A DNA stretch of 64,000 nucleotides from Lacimicrobium alkaliphilum (GTDB taxonomy: Bacteria > Pseudomonadota > Gammaproteobacteria > Enterobacterales > Alteromonadaceae), in NCBI RefSeq assembly GCF_001466725.1, contig NZ_CP013650.1, positions 2,542,001-2,606,000 on the forward strand. Reading direction: 5' to 3'. This document shows, piece by piece, positions 28,486 to 36,763 of this stretch (the stretch's first letter is position 1; each line of letters begins with the position of its first letter). The notes under the pieces were generated by a model that worked only from the letters and a program-made list of their open reading frames with translations, did no database searches and was not told the DNA's origin. Made by a program: the position numbers and the translations under genes.

Positions 28486-28785
28486 TTGTTTACTCCTATC
28501 GTTATTGTTGTAAAACAATTGTTAATCTATCAGTCGCTGCTTAAGCTACCAGCCCGACTTTAGTCGAACACGGCAGAAAAAATTTGGCACAATGGTGCTT
28601 TATCAGGGACTTTGCATTGTTTCAGGCACCTTGAGTCAGGGCCTAGACCATAGTCGTATAGGCCCGGATTGGGGTTTAATGCTTGTATCTGCGTTTAACT
28701 GAATGCTGTTCTGAGCTCACGCATTGGATTGCAACTGAGTGCTATCGCAGAGTAATAACAGCAATTTATTGAAAAGAGCACTGAC
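28486..28785. promoter_or_regulatory. Divergent control region, symporter operon / crbS
   Basis: 300 bp without a gene between the outward-facing symporter operon and the kinase gene, so both promoters must lie here. I see no unambiguous -10/-35 pair or operator palindrome. By analogy with Vibrio, a CrbR-type regulator would be expected to bind on the symporter side. Confidence 0.4.
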
Positions 28786-31700
28786 ATGGCGATAACGCTT
28801 TTCTGGATTCTGGCAGCCCTGGCTTACGTGGGCCTGTTGTTTTGGCTGGCTCAGCGTGGTGATCAGTCAGGCTCCCGGGCGAATCGGCTGGCCCGCCATC
28901 CGTTGATCTATAGTCTCGCTCTGGGGATCTATTGCACGTCATGGACCTATTACGGTGCCATTGGTGAAGCGGCCAAGTCCCAGTGGCAATATTTACCTAT
29001 TCTGCTTGGCCCGGTACTACTATTCCTGTTCGGCTACCCCATGCTGCATAAAATGCTGCTGGTGAGTAAGCGTCAGAATATTACCTCTGTTTCAGATTTT
29101 GTCTCATCCCGGTATGGTAAAAGGCGCAGTATTGCCGTGCTGGTGACCCTGCTAATGACCCTGGCCACCATCCCTTATATCGCCTTGCAGCTTAAGGCAG
29201 TGGATGCCAGTTTCGCGGTCTTTGCCAACCTTGAAAGCGGTGGCGGCAATAATATCAAAGCCCTGGTCGCTACCCTGATTATGGCGCTGTTTGCGGTACT
29301 GTTTGGCACGCGCCATGCGGACATTACCCGGTATCGCTCCGGGCTGATGTTAGCTATTGGTGCGGAGTCACTGGTCAAACTGTTCGGATTATGTTTCGCC
29401 GGACTGTTCGCCTATGCCCTGTTAATGTCGCCGGACACCAACTGGCAGGCCGTTACCACGCAGGTCAATCAATGGCAGGACTGGCAAGGTTCAGGTTTTG
29501 ATTTTGTGATGCAGGCGCTGATGGCAGCTGCCGCCATATTCTGCCTGCCACGTCAGTTCCATGTGATGATTGTGGATAATCACAAAAGCTCACATCTGGC
29601 CATGGCCCGCTGGATGTTTCCACTCTATCTGCTGCTCACTGCAATCGCCATCATACCGGTATCCATGGCCGGCAATATTCTGTTTGCTGGCTCAGGGGTA
29701 GATCAGGATACCTTCCTGATGCAACTGCCCTTATCCCAGGGCCATCATCTGCTGAGTCTGTTGATATTTATTGGTGGAATTTCTGCTGCCACGGCCATGA
29801 TCGTGGTATCCGGTCTGGCCCTTTCCACCATGCTTACCAATGATGTCATTGTGCCGCTGCTGCTGAAGAATCAGCCGCAGCGTTGGCTCAAAGATAAAAA
29901 TTACAAAAAACGCCTGCTCAATATTCGCCGCCTGGTGATCCTGCTGATTCTGCTGATGGCCTATAGCTATTTTGTCATCTGGGCCGACGGCAGCGCCTTA
30001 TCCAGTATGGGATTGCTGGCGTTTTCGCTGGTGGTACAACTTGCCCCGGCTATTCTTGGCGGGCTGTACTGGAAACAGGGCCACGCCAGTGGGGTCATCG
30101 GCGGCCTGGCGCTGGGGCTGGGCTGTTGGGTGATGTTTGTGATGATGCCACTGGCCGGGCAAACAGGCACCTTAAACAGCACCAGTATTATCACTCAGGG
30201 CGTCGCCATCAGTTGGCTGGCAAATATTACCGGATATCTGCTGTTCTCCTTAAGCGCCGGGCACAGTTTGCTTGAGCGCGTGCAGGCCAGCGCCTTTGTC
30301 ACGCCCAATGCCGATGCCGAAGTCAATAAGCGCGTCACTGCTCAGAGCAAGATCAGTAATGTGGATCTTAAGGAATTGCTGAAAACCTTTGTGGGCAGCA
30401 GTCGCACCGAACAGTTAATGGACCACTATTGTAAAGAGCATCACACCGAGCTTACTGACAATGCCACGCCCAGTGACAACTTCATCCAGTTCTGTGAGCG
30501 CAGCCTGGCTGGCGTGCTCGGCGGAAGCTCCGCCCGTTCACTGATCAAGGTACTGATCTCAGGCCAGCAGATGGATGTGGAAGAAGTCTTTACCTTTTTC
30601 GAAGATACCACCGAAGCACTGAAAGCCAATCAGGCCATATTGTTCAGCAGTATCGAAAACCTCAGCCAGGGGATCAGCGTAGTCGACAAGGATCTGAAAC
30701 TGGTGGCCTGGAATAAGGCCTATCTGGATTTATTTGACTACCCACCGGGACTGGTAGAAATCGGCCAGCCCATTGAGAACCTGGTGCGCTACAATGCCCG
30801 GCGCGGAGAGTGTGGTACCGGCGACGTGGAAGAACTGGTACAAAAACGCCTGCAGCATATGCAGCAAGGCTCGCAACACCGATTTATCCGCCGCCGTGCT
30901 GATGGCCGGGTCATCGAAATGAACGGTAATCCCCTGCCAACCGGTGGTTTTGTTACCAGCTTTAATGACATTACCGAACATGTAGAGATCCAAAAAGCGC
31001 TGGAAGAGGCCAATATCGATCTGGAAAAGCGTATCGATCATCGCACCCGTCAGATCCGTGAGATCAATCAGGAACTCAAACATGCCAAGCATCAGGCCGA
31101 ACAGGCGAATCGCTCCAAGACCCGCTTTCTGGCGTTGGCCAGCCATGACATTTTGCAGCCCCTGAATGCCGCCCGCCTGTATTTATCGGCGCTGAATGAC
31201 GATGAGCTGTCTGAACACAACCTGCAGATTACCCGTAAATTGGGTGCCTCGTTAAACGCCAGCGAACAACTGATTTCTACCCTGCTGGAAATCGCCAAGC
31301 TGGAGCAGGGTGCACTCACCCCTACTCTGTCCCATTTTGCCCTGACAGATTTAATCCATTCTCTGGAGCAGGAATTCAGAGGGCTGGCGGAGATGAACGG
31401 GGTAACCCTGCATATCCGCAATTCTCAGGCGGTGGTACACAGCGACCCCACTTACCTGCGCCGGATTCTACAGAACCTTATCTCTAATGCCATCAAATAC
31501 AGTCCGGGCGGCAAGGTGTTGTTGGGATGCAGAAAACGCAGTGACCATATTCTGGTACAGGTCTGGGACAACGGATTGGGCATTTCTCAAACCGAACAGG
31601 ATGATATTTTCTCCGACTTCTATCGTGCTCACCGTGGCCAGATAAAAGGTGTGGGGTTAGGCCTGGGCGTGGTCAAAAAAATGAGTGAACAGCTTAACCA

Positions 31701-32187
31701 TCCCATCACATTGCGCTCAGAGGTGGGCCTTGGCAGTTGCTTCAGCGTGCGTATTCCCCTCGGTAGTCAAGCCCTGGGTAAAAGTAATGATCGCCATCAG
31801 GGGCCTCTGCAGCGCTTCGAGCACACCAGAGTACTCTGTGTGGATGATGACCCCACCAATCTCGATGCGCTGCAAAGTTTGCTGGGTAAGTGGGGCTGCA
31901 GTGGCGACTATCTGGACAGGGTAAACACAGCGCTGGAGTATTCAGGGCAGCACAGCGCCCCGGATCTGTTGGTGATCGATTATCAGCTCGACAGTGAAGA
32001 CACTGACGGACTGGCCCTGATTGAGAAACTGCGCAGCGCCTGGCGAACGGATATACCCGCGTTGCTGGTCACCGCCAACAAGGATGAAAGCCTTAAAAAT
32101 AAAGCTCAGAGAATGCAGGTAAGTTTCTTAGCTAAGCCCATTAAGCCTGCTGCGCTGAAAGCCTGGATCGAGCATCATCAGGGGTAA
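28786..32187 (+). CDS. crbS: Hybrid sensor histidine kinase with SLC5 transporter domain (CrbS-like)
   Basis: 1,133 residues. A sodium/solute-symporter-like membrane domain (about 1-500), a linker region, a PAS domain (about 620-740), a coiled coil, a HisKA domain with His787 in ALASHDILQPLNAARL, an ATP-binding domain (NLISNAIKYSPGG, DNGLGI, GVGLGLGVVKK) and a C-terminal receiver with phospho-acceptor Asp1065 in LLVIDYQL. This architecture is that of CrbS/MxtR kinases, which with a LuxR-type response regulator switch on acetyl-CoA synthetase and acetate uptake. The divergent acetate symporter supports this. No crbR or acs gene is in the window. Confidence 0.9.
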   Translation: MAITLFWILAALAYVGLLFWLAQRGDQSGSRANRLARHPLIYSLALGIYCTSWTYYGAIGEAAKSQWQYLPILLGPVLLFLFGYPMLHKMLLVSKRQNITSVSDFVSSRYGKRRSIAVLVTLLMTLATIPYIALQLKAVDASFAVFANLESGGGNNIKALVATLIMALFAVLFGTRHADITRYRSGLMLAIGAESLVKLFGLCFAGLFAYALLMSPDTNWQAVTTQVNQWQDWQGSGFDFVMQALMAAAAIFCLPRQFHVMIVDNHKSSHLAMARWMFPLYLLLTAIAIIPVSMAGNILFAGSGVDQDTFLMQLPLSQGHHLLSLLIFIGGISAATAMIVVSGLALSTMLTNDVIVPLLLKNQPQRWLKDKNYKKRLLNIRRLVILLILLMAYSYFVIWADGSALSSMGLLAFSLVVQLAPAILGGLYWKQGHASGVIGGLALGLGCWVMFVMMPLAGQTGTLNSTSIITQGVAISWLANITGYLLFSLSAGHSLLERVQASAFVTPNADAEVNKRVTAQSKISNVDLKELLKTFVGSSRTEQLMDHYCKEHHTELTDNATPSDNFIQFCERSLAGVLGGSSARSLIKVLISGQQMDVEEVFTFFEDTTEALKANQAILFSSIENLSQGISVVDKDLKLVAWNKAYLDLFDYPPGLVEIGQPIENLVRYNARRGECGTGDVEELVQKRLQHMQQGSQHRFIRRRADGRVIEMNGNPLPTGGFVTSFNDITEHVEIQKALEEANIDLEKRIDHRTRQIREINQELKHAKHQAEQANRSKTRFLALASHDILQPLNAARLYLSALNDDELSEHNLQITRKLGASLNASEQLISTLLEIAKLEQGALTPTLSHFALTDLIHSLEQEFRGLAEMNGVTLHIRNSQAVVHSDPTYLRRILQNLISNAIKYSPGGKVLLGCRKRSDHILVQVWDNGLGISQTEQDDIFSDFYRAHRGQIKGVGLGLGVVKKMSEQLNHPITLRSEVGLGSCFSVRIPLGSQALGKSNDRHQGPLQRFEHTRVLCVDDDPTNLDALQSLLGKWGCSGDYLDRVNTALEYSGQHSAPDLLVIDYQLDSEDTDGLALIEKLRSAWRTDIPALLVTANKDESLKNKAQRMQVSFLAKPIKPAALKAWIEHHQG

Positions 32188-32202
32188 ACAGCCCCTGATG
32201 AT
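32174..32202. other. Perfect hairpin spanning the crbS stop codon
   Basis: ATCATCAGGGG (32174-32184) and CCCCTGATGAT (32192-32202) form a perfect 11-bp stem with a 7-base loop that contains the TAA stop. There is no T run, so it is not a standard terminator on either strand; it lies between convergent genes. Confidence 0.7.
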
Positions 32203-32212
32203 AGTCACATAT

Positions 32213-32428
32213 TCAGACCAGGACGCGGCTGCCCGTGCTGCTCTGACGCCATGCTTTTTGTTGCTCAATCTTCTTCCAGACTTTCTCATGAAAGTAGAAC
32301 GCCACGGTATTGACTGCAGGTTCAATCAACGCCACCAGACCACCAATCAGTACATCACCGGTAAGCAGATAAGTGATACCAAAGGCGATACTGAAATGTA
32401 TCAGTGCAAAGGTAAATGTCTTAGTCAT
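32213..32428 (-). CDS. DUF2061 small membrane protein
   Basis: 71 residues with two hydrophobic helices. FALIHFSIAFGITYLLTGD, GGLVALIEPAVNTVAF and YFHEKVWKK match the DUF2061 pattern. The function is unknown. The start has GGAG upstream (AAAAGGAGCTGGCC before the ATG). It is convergent with crbS and is followed on its upstream side by the repeat-dense gap. Confidence 0.9.
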   Translation of the reverse strand: MTKTFTFALIHFSIAFGITYLLTGDVLIGGLVALIEPAVNTVAFYFHEKVWKKIEQQKAWRQSSTGSRVLV

Positions 32429-32544
32429 GGCCAGCTCCTTTTAATCTATGAACTGAGCATAACAATGAGCTACAAGTTTAAATAACGATTAAAATTAAAT
32501 ATCTAAATCTATTATTTAGATTAGAAATAAAATATTGAGTGCCC

Positions 32545-32584
32545 GTCATGCCCGAACGCCGTTATCGTGCACCCAGCGCCCTTT
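32545..32584. repeat. Dispersed hairpin repeat family A, copy 3 (decayed)
   Basis: GTCATGCCCGAACGCCGTTA followed by TCGTGCACCCAGCGCC. The right arm has TCGTGCAC where other copies have TCGGGCAT, so the hairpin is partly lost. Confidence 0.7.
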
Positions 32585-32593
32585 ATAAAAGAC

Positions 32594-32624
32594 TTAACCA
32601 CAGAGGCACAGAGAGCACAGAGAA
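32594..32624. repeat. CRCAGAG-type repeat (family B), single arm
   Basis: Short-period tandem of CACAGAG: ACCACAGAGGCACAGAGAGC then ACAGAGAAG, with no clear partner arm directly downstream. Confidence 0.6.
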
Positions 32625-32707
32625 GCATAATTTAAGTCGTCAGTTGTCAGCCCTCAGGTGTCAGTTGCTGAAAGAGCGCAAAGGCTTGAAGATATTCTGC
32701 TATTACC

Positions 32708-32775
32708 CTCTTCGTGCTCTTCGCGTTCTTCGTGGTGATTTTTTTGGACCACGAAAGGCTCGAAGAGCACGAAGA
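32708..32775. repeat. Inverted repeat, GAAGAGCACGAAG type
   Basis: CTTCGTGCTCTTCGCGTTCT.TCGTGGT, a T-rich loop, then ACCACGAAAGGCTCGAAGAG.CACGAAG. The arms pair over about 27 bases with a few mismatches. Related in style to family B but with a GCTCTTCG core. Confidence 0.75.
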
Positions 32776-32810
32776 AAAATACCAAGGGGATACATCACTT
32801 ATAGGTTACA

Positions 32811-32879
32811 TCCTCTGCGCCTTGTCGAGATCTTAAGCTTTTATTCCGTTGGTCTCGCTGAGGCGCAAAGGCGCAGAGA
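32811..32879. repeat. Inverted repeat, CTCTGCGCCTTG type
   Basis: CCTCTGCGCCTTGTCGAGAT and GCTGAGGCGCAAAGGCGCAG.AG form outer arms (CTCTGCGCCTT / AAGGCGCAGAG) about 30 bases apart. Confidence 0.65.
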
Positions 32880-32949
32880 TGTTTTGGCCCTTTCTATCCG
32901 CTGTCATGGTATTCACTTTTTGCGGGGTTGGTGGAAAATAACAAGGCAC

Positions 32950-33024
32950 TGGGTTCCCGCCAACAGCATGCGGGAACGACTGGCGGTCATGCCCGAGTGT
33001 CGTTATCGGGCATCCAGCGCCTTT
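32950..33024. repeat. Dispersed double-hairpin repeat family A, copy 4
   Basis: GTTCCCGC..GCGGGAAC hairpin, then TGGC, then GGTCATGCCCGAGTGTCGTT.ATCGGGCATCCAGCGCC. Same order, spacing and flanks as the copy at 4300-4374, 28.6 kb away. Confidence 0.8.
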
Positions 33025-33040
33025 TGCTTTTGTTAAATTT

Positions 33041-33160
33041 ACCGCAGAGCCGCAGAGGACGCGGAGTTAATCAGGGTTACAGATTTAAATCTCCGCGTCC
33101 TCTGCGACTCCGCGGTGGAAAATCTTTTAAACCTCTGTGTTCTCCGTGCCTCTGTGTTGA
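33041..33160. repeat. CRCAGAG-type long inverted repeat (family B), copy 3
   Basis: Arms at 33041-33066 and 33091-33116 are 26 bp with two mismatches around a 24-base loop. A further CCTCTGTGTTCTCCGTGCCT.CTGTGTTG unit follows the joint TCTTTTAAA. The second arm plus this unit repeats the 7095-7182 element. Confidence 0.85.
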
Positions 33161-33193
33161 AAAATTCGCTTTTATGCATTTTTCTGGGTCCAA

Positions 33194-33230
33194 TAAAAAA
33201 ACCGGTTGCTATGGACAACCGGTTTTATTT
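33194..33230 (-). terminator. Bidirectional rho-independent terminator after fadE
   Basis: Stem AAAACCGGTTG / CAACCGGTTTT with a short loop and T runs on both strands. It lies downstream of the leftward fadE, beyond the intervening hairpin repeat. Confidence 0.8.
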
Positions 33231-33240
33231 ATCAGAAGCG

Positions 33241-33325
33241 ATTTCCCGCGATCCGCTTCGTTCCTTGTCAGGCTACATAACAATCAGTGTCTTGTAGCCC
33301 GGATGCAGCGAAGCGGAATCCGGGG
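33241..33325. repeat. GTAGCCCGGATGCAGCGAAG-type inverted repeat (family C)
   Basis: Left arm CCCGCGATCCGCTTCGTTCC.TTGTCAGGCTAC and right arm GTAGCCCGGATGCAGCGAAG.CGGAATCCGGG are imperfect inverted copies. The right-arm sequence is a well-known dispersed motif in proteobacterial intergenic DNA. It ends 11 bp before the fadE stop codon. Confidence 0.75.
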
Positions 33326-33336
33326 GTTTTTACGTA

Positions 33337-35665
33337 TCAGGCCACGGATTTTTTCTTCGCAGGCTGAGACTTTTTACCCAGATTCTCCAGTTCGCCCGGC
33401 TGAAAATCATCCACACTCAGGGCGTTACGGCGCAACACATCGGTGCGTTTAAGCTGTCCGGCTTCGTGCTGAGAAATAATCTCCTGCTCCAGTGCCGCTT
33501 CGAGCATTTTTTCAAAGGGCAGTTTACGGACCAGCTGACCGGCCTTTTGTGCCTTGAGCAATTTTTTCTCAATCGGCACCACATCGTGCATGGCGATAAA
33601 GGCCCGTTCAACGATACCAACCGGATCATCCTCTTTGTCACCGATATAGCACAGATGCGTAAGACGATCGCGCATCACACCAGGCTGCATCAGGCTGTCA
33701 CTGACCTTCTGGGTAATATCATCCTCTGGCATCTGATAACCAATACCCCATGGGAACACCACCCGCTTGACCACATTGGCCACCAGACGATTGGGGAAGT
33801 TCTGGAAAAAACCACCGAAGGCATGGCCAATCTTATGCAGACAACGCTGCAGCGAATAGTGAACAAAAGGCAAGTCCGCCACCTGACGACCGTCACTTTC
33901 GTAACGTTTAAGTACCGCAGAAGCGATATACAACTGACTGAGAACATCACCTAAGCGCGCCGAAATCATCTCTTTACGCTTCAGATCGCCGCCTAAAATC
34001 AGCATTGAGAAATCGGCACACAATGCCAGCCCTCTGGACATTCTGGACAACTGCTTATAGTACACAGCGGTTTCACCGGATACCGGCGCGCCATTCAGAC
34101 GACCGCCTGTAAGCCCCTGCCACAGCGCAGCAAAGAAGTTACCCGTTGCAAAGCCCACGTGCTTAATTAACAGACCATCGAAATCCTTCAGCCCCTGCTC
34201 GGCATCTTCATTGGCTGCCGCTTCCATTTCTGCAAACACATAAGGGTGGCAGCGCGTGGCACCCTGACCAAAGATCATCAGATTACGGGTGAGGATATTC
34301 GCCCCTTCCACGGTAATAGCTACCGGGGTACCAAAGTACTGATGGCCCAGATAGTTTTTCGGCCCGAGTTGCACACCTTTACCGGCGTGGATGTCCATGG
34401 CGTCATTGATCACCTCGCGGGACATCTCGGTCATATGATATTTGGCAATGGCGGTGACGACTGAGGGACTCTCACCCAGATCGATAGCGCCTGCCGTCAT
34501 GGTACGCATGGCTTCAAGGGTATAGGTCAGGCCACCGATACGCCCCATGGCTTCCTGTACCCCTTCGAACTTACCGATAGACAGACCAAACTGTTTACGG
34601 GCAACTGAATAGGCCCTGTGGTACGGGCAGAGAGCTGGGCATTGGCGGTAGCCAGTGCCGGCAGCGAAATACCGCGGCCCGCAGAGAGACACTCCACCAG
34701 CATGCGCCAGCCACGGCCGGCATAATCAGGACCACCGATGATCCAGTCCAGCGGAATAAACACATCTTTACCGCGCGTGGTGCCGTTCATAAAGGCCATG
34801 GCCACAGGGAAATGACGCTCCCCGGTTTCCACACCCGGGTGATCGGTAGGGATCAGGGCACAGGTAATACCCAGCTCTTTCTTATCGCCCAGTAATCCAT
34901 CAGGGTCATACATCTTAAATGCCAGACCCAGTACAGAGGCCACCGGTGCCAGCGTGATATAGCGCTTGTCCCAGGTCAGTTTCAGACCCAGCACTTCTTT
35001 GCCTTCGTGCATGCCCTTACAGACAATACCTTCATCAGGAATAGCACCAGCATCAGAGCCCGCCTCAGGGCCGGTCAGCGCAAAACAAGGCACATCCGTT
35101 CCATCGGCCAGGCGCGGCAGCCAGTAATCTTTTTGCTGCGCCGTGCCGTAGTGCATCAGCAACTCACCGGGGCCTAAGGAATTCGGCACCATCACCGTTA
35201 CCGCTGCGCTTAATGAGCGGGTCGATATGCGTGAAACGATAGTGGAATTGGCAATGGCAGAGAACTCTTTACCGCCAAAAGACTTGGGAATGATCATGGC
35301 AAAGAAGCCTTCCTTACGCAGATAATCCCAGACTTCTTTGGGCAGATCTTTTTGCTCGTGAACGATTTTAAAGTCGTCCAGCATGGCCAGCAGGGTTTCA
35401 ACCTGATTGTCCATAAAGGCCTGCTCTTCGTCGCTTAAGGCCGGCTTGGCATAGCCATGCAGGGTGTTCCAGTCAGGCTTACCGCGAAACAGCTCCCTTC
35501 CCACCAGATTGAGCCCGCTTCCATGGCCTCACGCTCCGTGCTGGACATGGGTGGCAGAATTTTTTTAAAAATTTGAAATACCGGCTTGGTAATCAGGTTT
35601 CGTCTGATCTCGGTGACGCCTAAAATAATGGCGACCACCACCAGAATAATTAACAGAATAGACAT
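33337..35665 (-). pseudogene. fadE: Acyl-CoA dehydrogenase FadE, interrupted by two -1 frameshifts
   Basis: FadE oxidises acyl-CoA in the first step of beta-oxidation at the inner membrane. Three frames together encode the complete FadE: residues from ATG 35665 (membrane helix, [14 protein letters not shown]), then [16 protein letters not shown] to [16 protein letters not shown], then [16 protein letters not shown] to the C-terminus. At 35495-35497 the sequence GAAGGGAGCTG would read WWEGELFRG if one G were added; at 34614-34616 ACAGGGCCTAT would read TTGAYSVAR with one more G. Corrected length is about 776 residues, with no missing domain and no stop codon otherwise. Two identical G4-to-G3 changes suggest base-calling error, not decay. 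It is 15 bp downstream of psrA. Confidence 0.88.
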
Positions 35666-35680
35666 AATAACACCCTCAGG

Positions 35681-36349
35681 TTATGCAATTTCCAGTACCG
35701 GATTTGACTGCTGTGCTCCGGCATGGGCTTTTGCTCCCACACCAGCGGAAATATAGGGCATTAACCGGTGGATAATGCCTTCTACGGTAACTTGTTGCTG
35801 ATAATCGGCCAGCGCAATCTCACTCAGCGCTTTGCTCGAAGCCATGGTGAACACAAAGGTGCCGATGGCAAAATGCAAACGCCAGAACAACTCGGCTTTA
35901 GATAATTCCGGCACCGCCAGGTGCACCGCATCCACAAAGTTCTTCAGCATTTGCCCATAATGAAAGGTAATATACTTACGCAGGTGCCCCTGGGATTCTG
36001 AGTAGCCCCGGCCCAAAAGGCGCACAAACAGCGCGGTACCATCAGGGCGAACCTGATTAAGCAACAGCAATGGCTTTACCAGGCTGGCAAAAACCTGATC
36101 AACGCCGGGCTTAGGATGCTCAGCCAGCAAGGCCTTAACTTGCTGATCCACCTGTGGCATAAAGACTTTCAGGTAGCGCTGCAGCACCTCCTGAATCAGT
36201 TGCTTCTTGGAGCCAAAATGGTAATTAACAGAGGCCAGATTCACTTTAGCCTCGGTGGTAATTGCCCGCAATGAGGTGTCGCCGAAACCATGTTCGGCAA
36301 ACAGCCGCTCTGCGGCATTAAGGATTTGTGTTTTGGTATCCATCGCCAT
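35681..36349 (-). CDS. psrA: TetR-family regulator of fatty-acid degradation (PsrA-like)
   Basis: 222-residue repressor. TetR DNA-binding domain (TQILNAAERLFAEHGFGDTS, AKVNLASVNYHFGSKKQLI) and a C-terminal ligand domain. PsrA proteins bind long-chain acyl ligands and repress fadE and their own genes. The case here rests on three things: the direct fadE neighbour 15 bp downstream, the overall sequence, and two upstream palindromes matching the published PsrA consensus (G/CAAAC-N2-4-GTTTG/C). Likely autoregulated with fadE as one operon. Confidence 0.85.
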   Translation of the reverse strand: MAMDTKTQILNAAERLFAEHGFGDTSLRAITTEAKVNLASVNYHFGSKKQLIQEVLQRYLKVFMPQVDQQVKALLAEHPKPGVDQVFASLVKPLLLLNQVRPDGTALFVRLLGRGYSESQGHLRKYITFHYGQMLKNFVDAVHLAVPELSKAELFWRLHFAIGTFVFTMASSKALSEIALADYQQQVTVEGIIHRLMPYISAGVGAKAHAGAQQSNPVLEIA

Positions 36350-36362
36350 ATATCAAACACCC

Positions 36363-36384
36363 AATTCAAACAGTAGTTTGAATT
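36363..36384. promoter_or_regulatory. PsrA-like operator O1, perfect 22-bp palindrome
   Basis: AATTCAAAC-AGTA-GTTTGAATT. The core CAAAC-N4-GTTTG fits the PsrA consensus exactly. It lies just downstream of the -10 hexamer of the psrA promoter, over the expected transcription start. Confidence 0.85.
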
Positions 36385-36409
36385 TATACGCTTATCATCA
36401 CAATTTCAA
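36383..36409 (-). promoter_or_regulatory. Predicted psrA-fadE promoter
   Basis: Leftward -10 TATAAA (36383-36388) and a TTGAAA (36404-36409) 15 bp away; a one- or two-base shift of the -35 gives normal spacing. The -35 is inside operator O2 and the start site inside O1, so a bound repressor would block RNA polymerase. Confidence 0.55.
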
Positions 36410-36422
36410 GCGCGCGTTTGAA
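36405..36422. promoter_or_regulatory. PsrA-like operator O2
   Basis: TTCAAGCGC/GCGTTTGAA, an 18-bp palindrome with one mismatch; core CAAGC-N4-GTTTG. Its centre is 40 bp, about four helical turns, from that of O1. Confidence 0.75.
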
Positions 36423-36573
36423 TTTCTTTGAGTTATTTTTGATTACATCCTGTTACAGAAAGAACTGGTAAGAGGTGTGTAAGCTGCTGATATTGATGTT
36501 TTTTATTCGCTTTTTTAGCGCAAGTGAAAATTATTGGAACTGAACGGTAGCTGAACGGGTCATATAAGTCAGT

Positions 36574-36593
36574 AAAGGTTGATACCTTTTTTT
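36574..36593 (+). terminator. Short terminator-like hairpin
   Basis: AAAGGT-TGAT-ACCTTT followed by a T run, read rightward. It lies upstream of the M2 peptidase gene with no rightward gene before it. Confidence 0.5.
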
Positions 36594-36603
36594 CCTCTCC
36601 CTG

Positions 36604-36645
36604 GACCCGATTTCACTAGCGCTTTTTGAAACCGGGTCTTTTTTT
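36604..36645 (+). terminator. Strong rho-independent terminator with no upstream gene
   Basis: Stem GACCCGATTTC (36604-36614) / GAAACCGGGTC (36628-36638) with one mismatch, followed by seven Ts. It would end a rightward transcript that begins between psrA and this point, i.e. a small RNA or an attenuated leader of the peptidase gene. Confidence 0.75.
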
Positions 36646-36763
36646 ATCTGTATCTCTTTTCTCCCTTCCCTATCCGATACCATTATTTCAGTACCTTGAT
36701 ATACTGGCGCTAATGGCTGAAATAACAACGATCATCAGCCCAATAATAAAAAGAGGGAATACT

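Larger units (their letters stand above)
32429..33336. other. Gene-free, repeat-dense gap of about 0.9 kb
   Basis: No credible gene. The two long open frames here (about 165 and 174 codons, rightward) consist of repeat arms translated through, with Arg/Ser/Cys-rich low-complexity products and no ribosome-binding site. The gap holds at least six repeat units of three families plus a terminator, listed separately. Confidence 0.75.

Noticed and set aside
32539..33036. 165-codon rightward open frame in the repeat-dense gap
   Set aside because: It reads through family A and B repeat arms, gives an Arg-rich low-complexity product, has no ribosome-binding site and no recognisable domain.
32594..33160. 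Short-period CACAGAG/GCAGAG repeats as a CRISPR array
   Set aside because: Units are 7-9 bp with no constant repeat of 25-40 bp and no spacers of uniform length; no cas genes in the window.
32928..33452. 174-codon rightward open frame overlapping the fadE 3' end
   Set aside because: Made of repeat and terminator sequence and the antisense of fadE; no ribosome-binding site or family resemblance.
34600..34630. Programmed -1 frameshift in fadE
   Set aside because: No slippery heptamer followed by a pseudoknot is visible, FadE is not known to need recoding, and the same G4-to-G3 change explains all three breaks better.
36626..36763. Longer N-terminus of the M2 peptidase (46 extra codons)
   Set aside because: It would overlap a strong terminator and the likely promoter and would bury the lipoprotein signal peptide.
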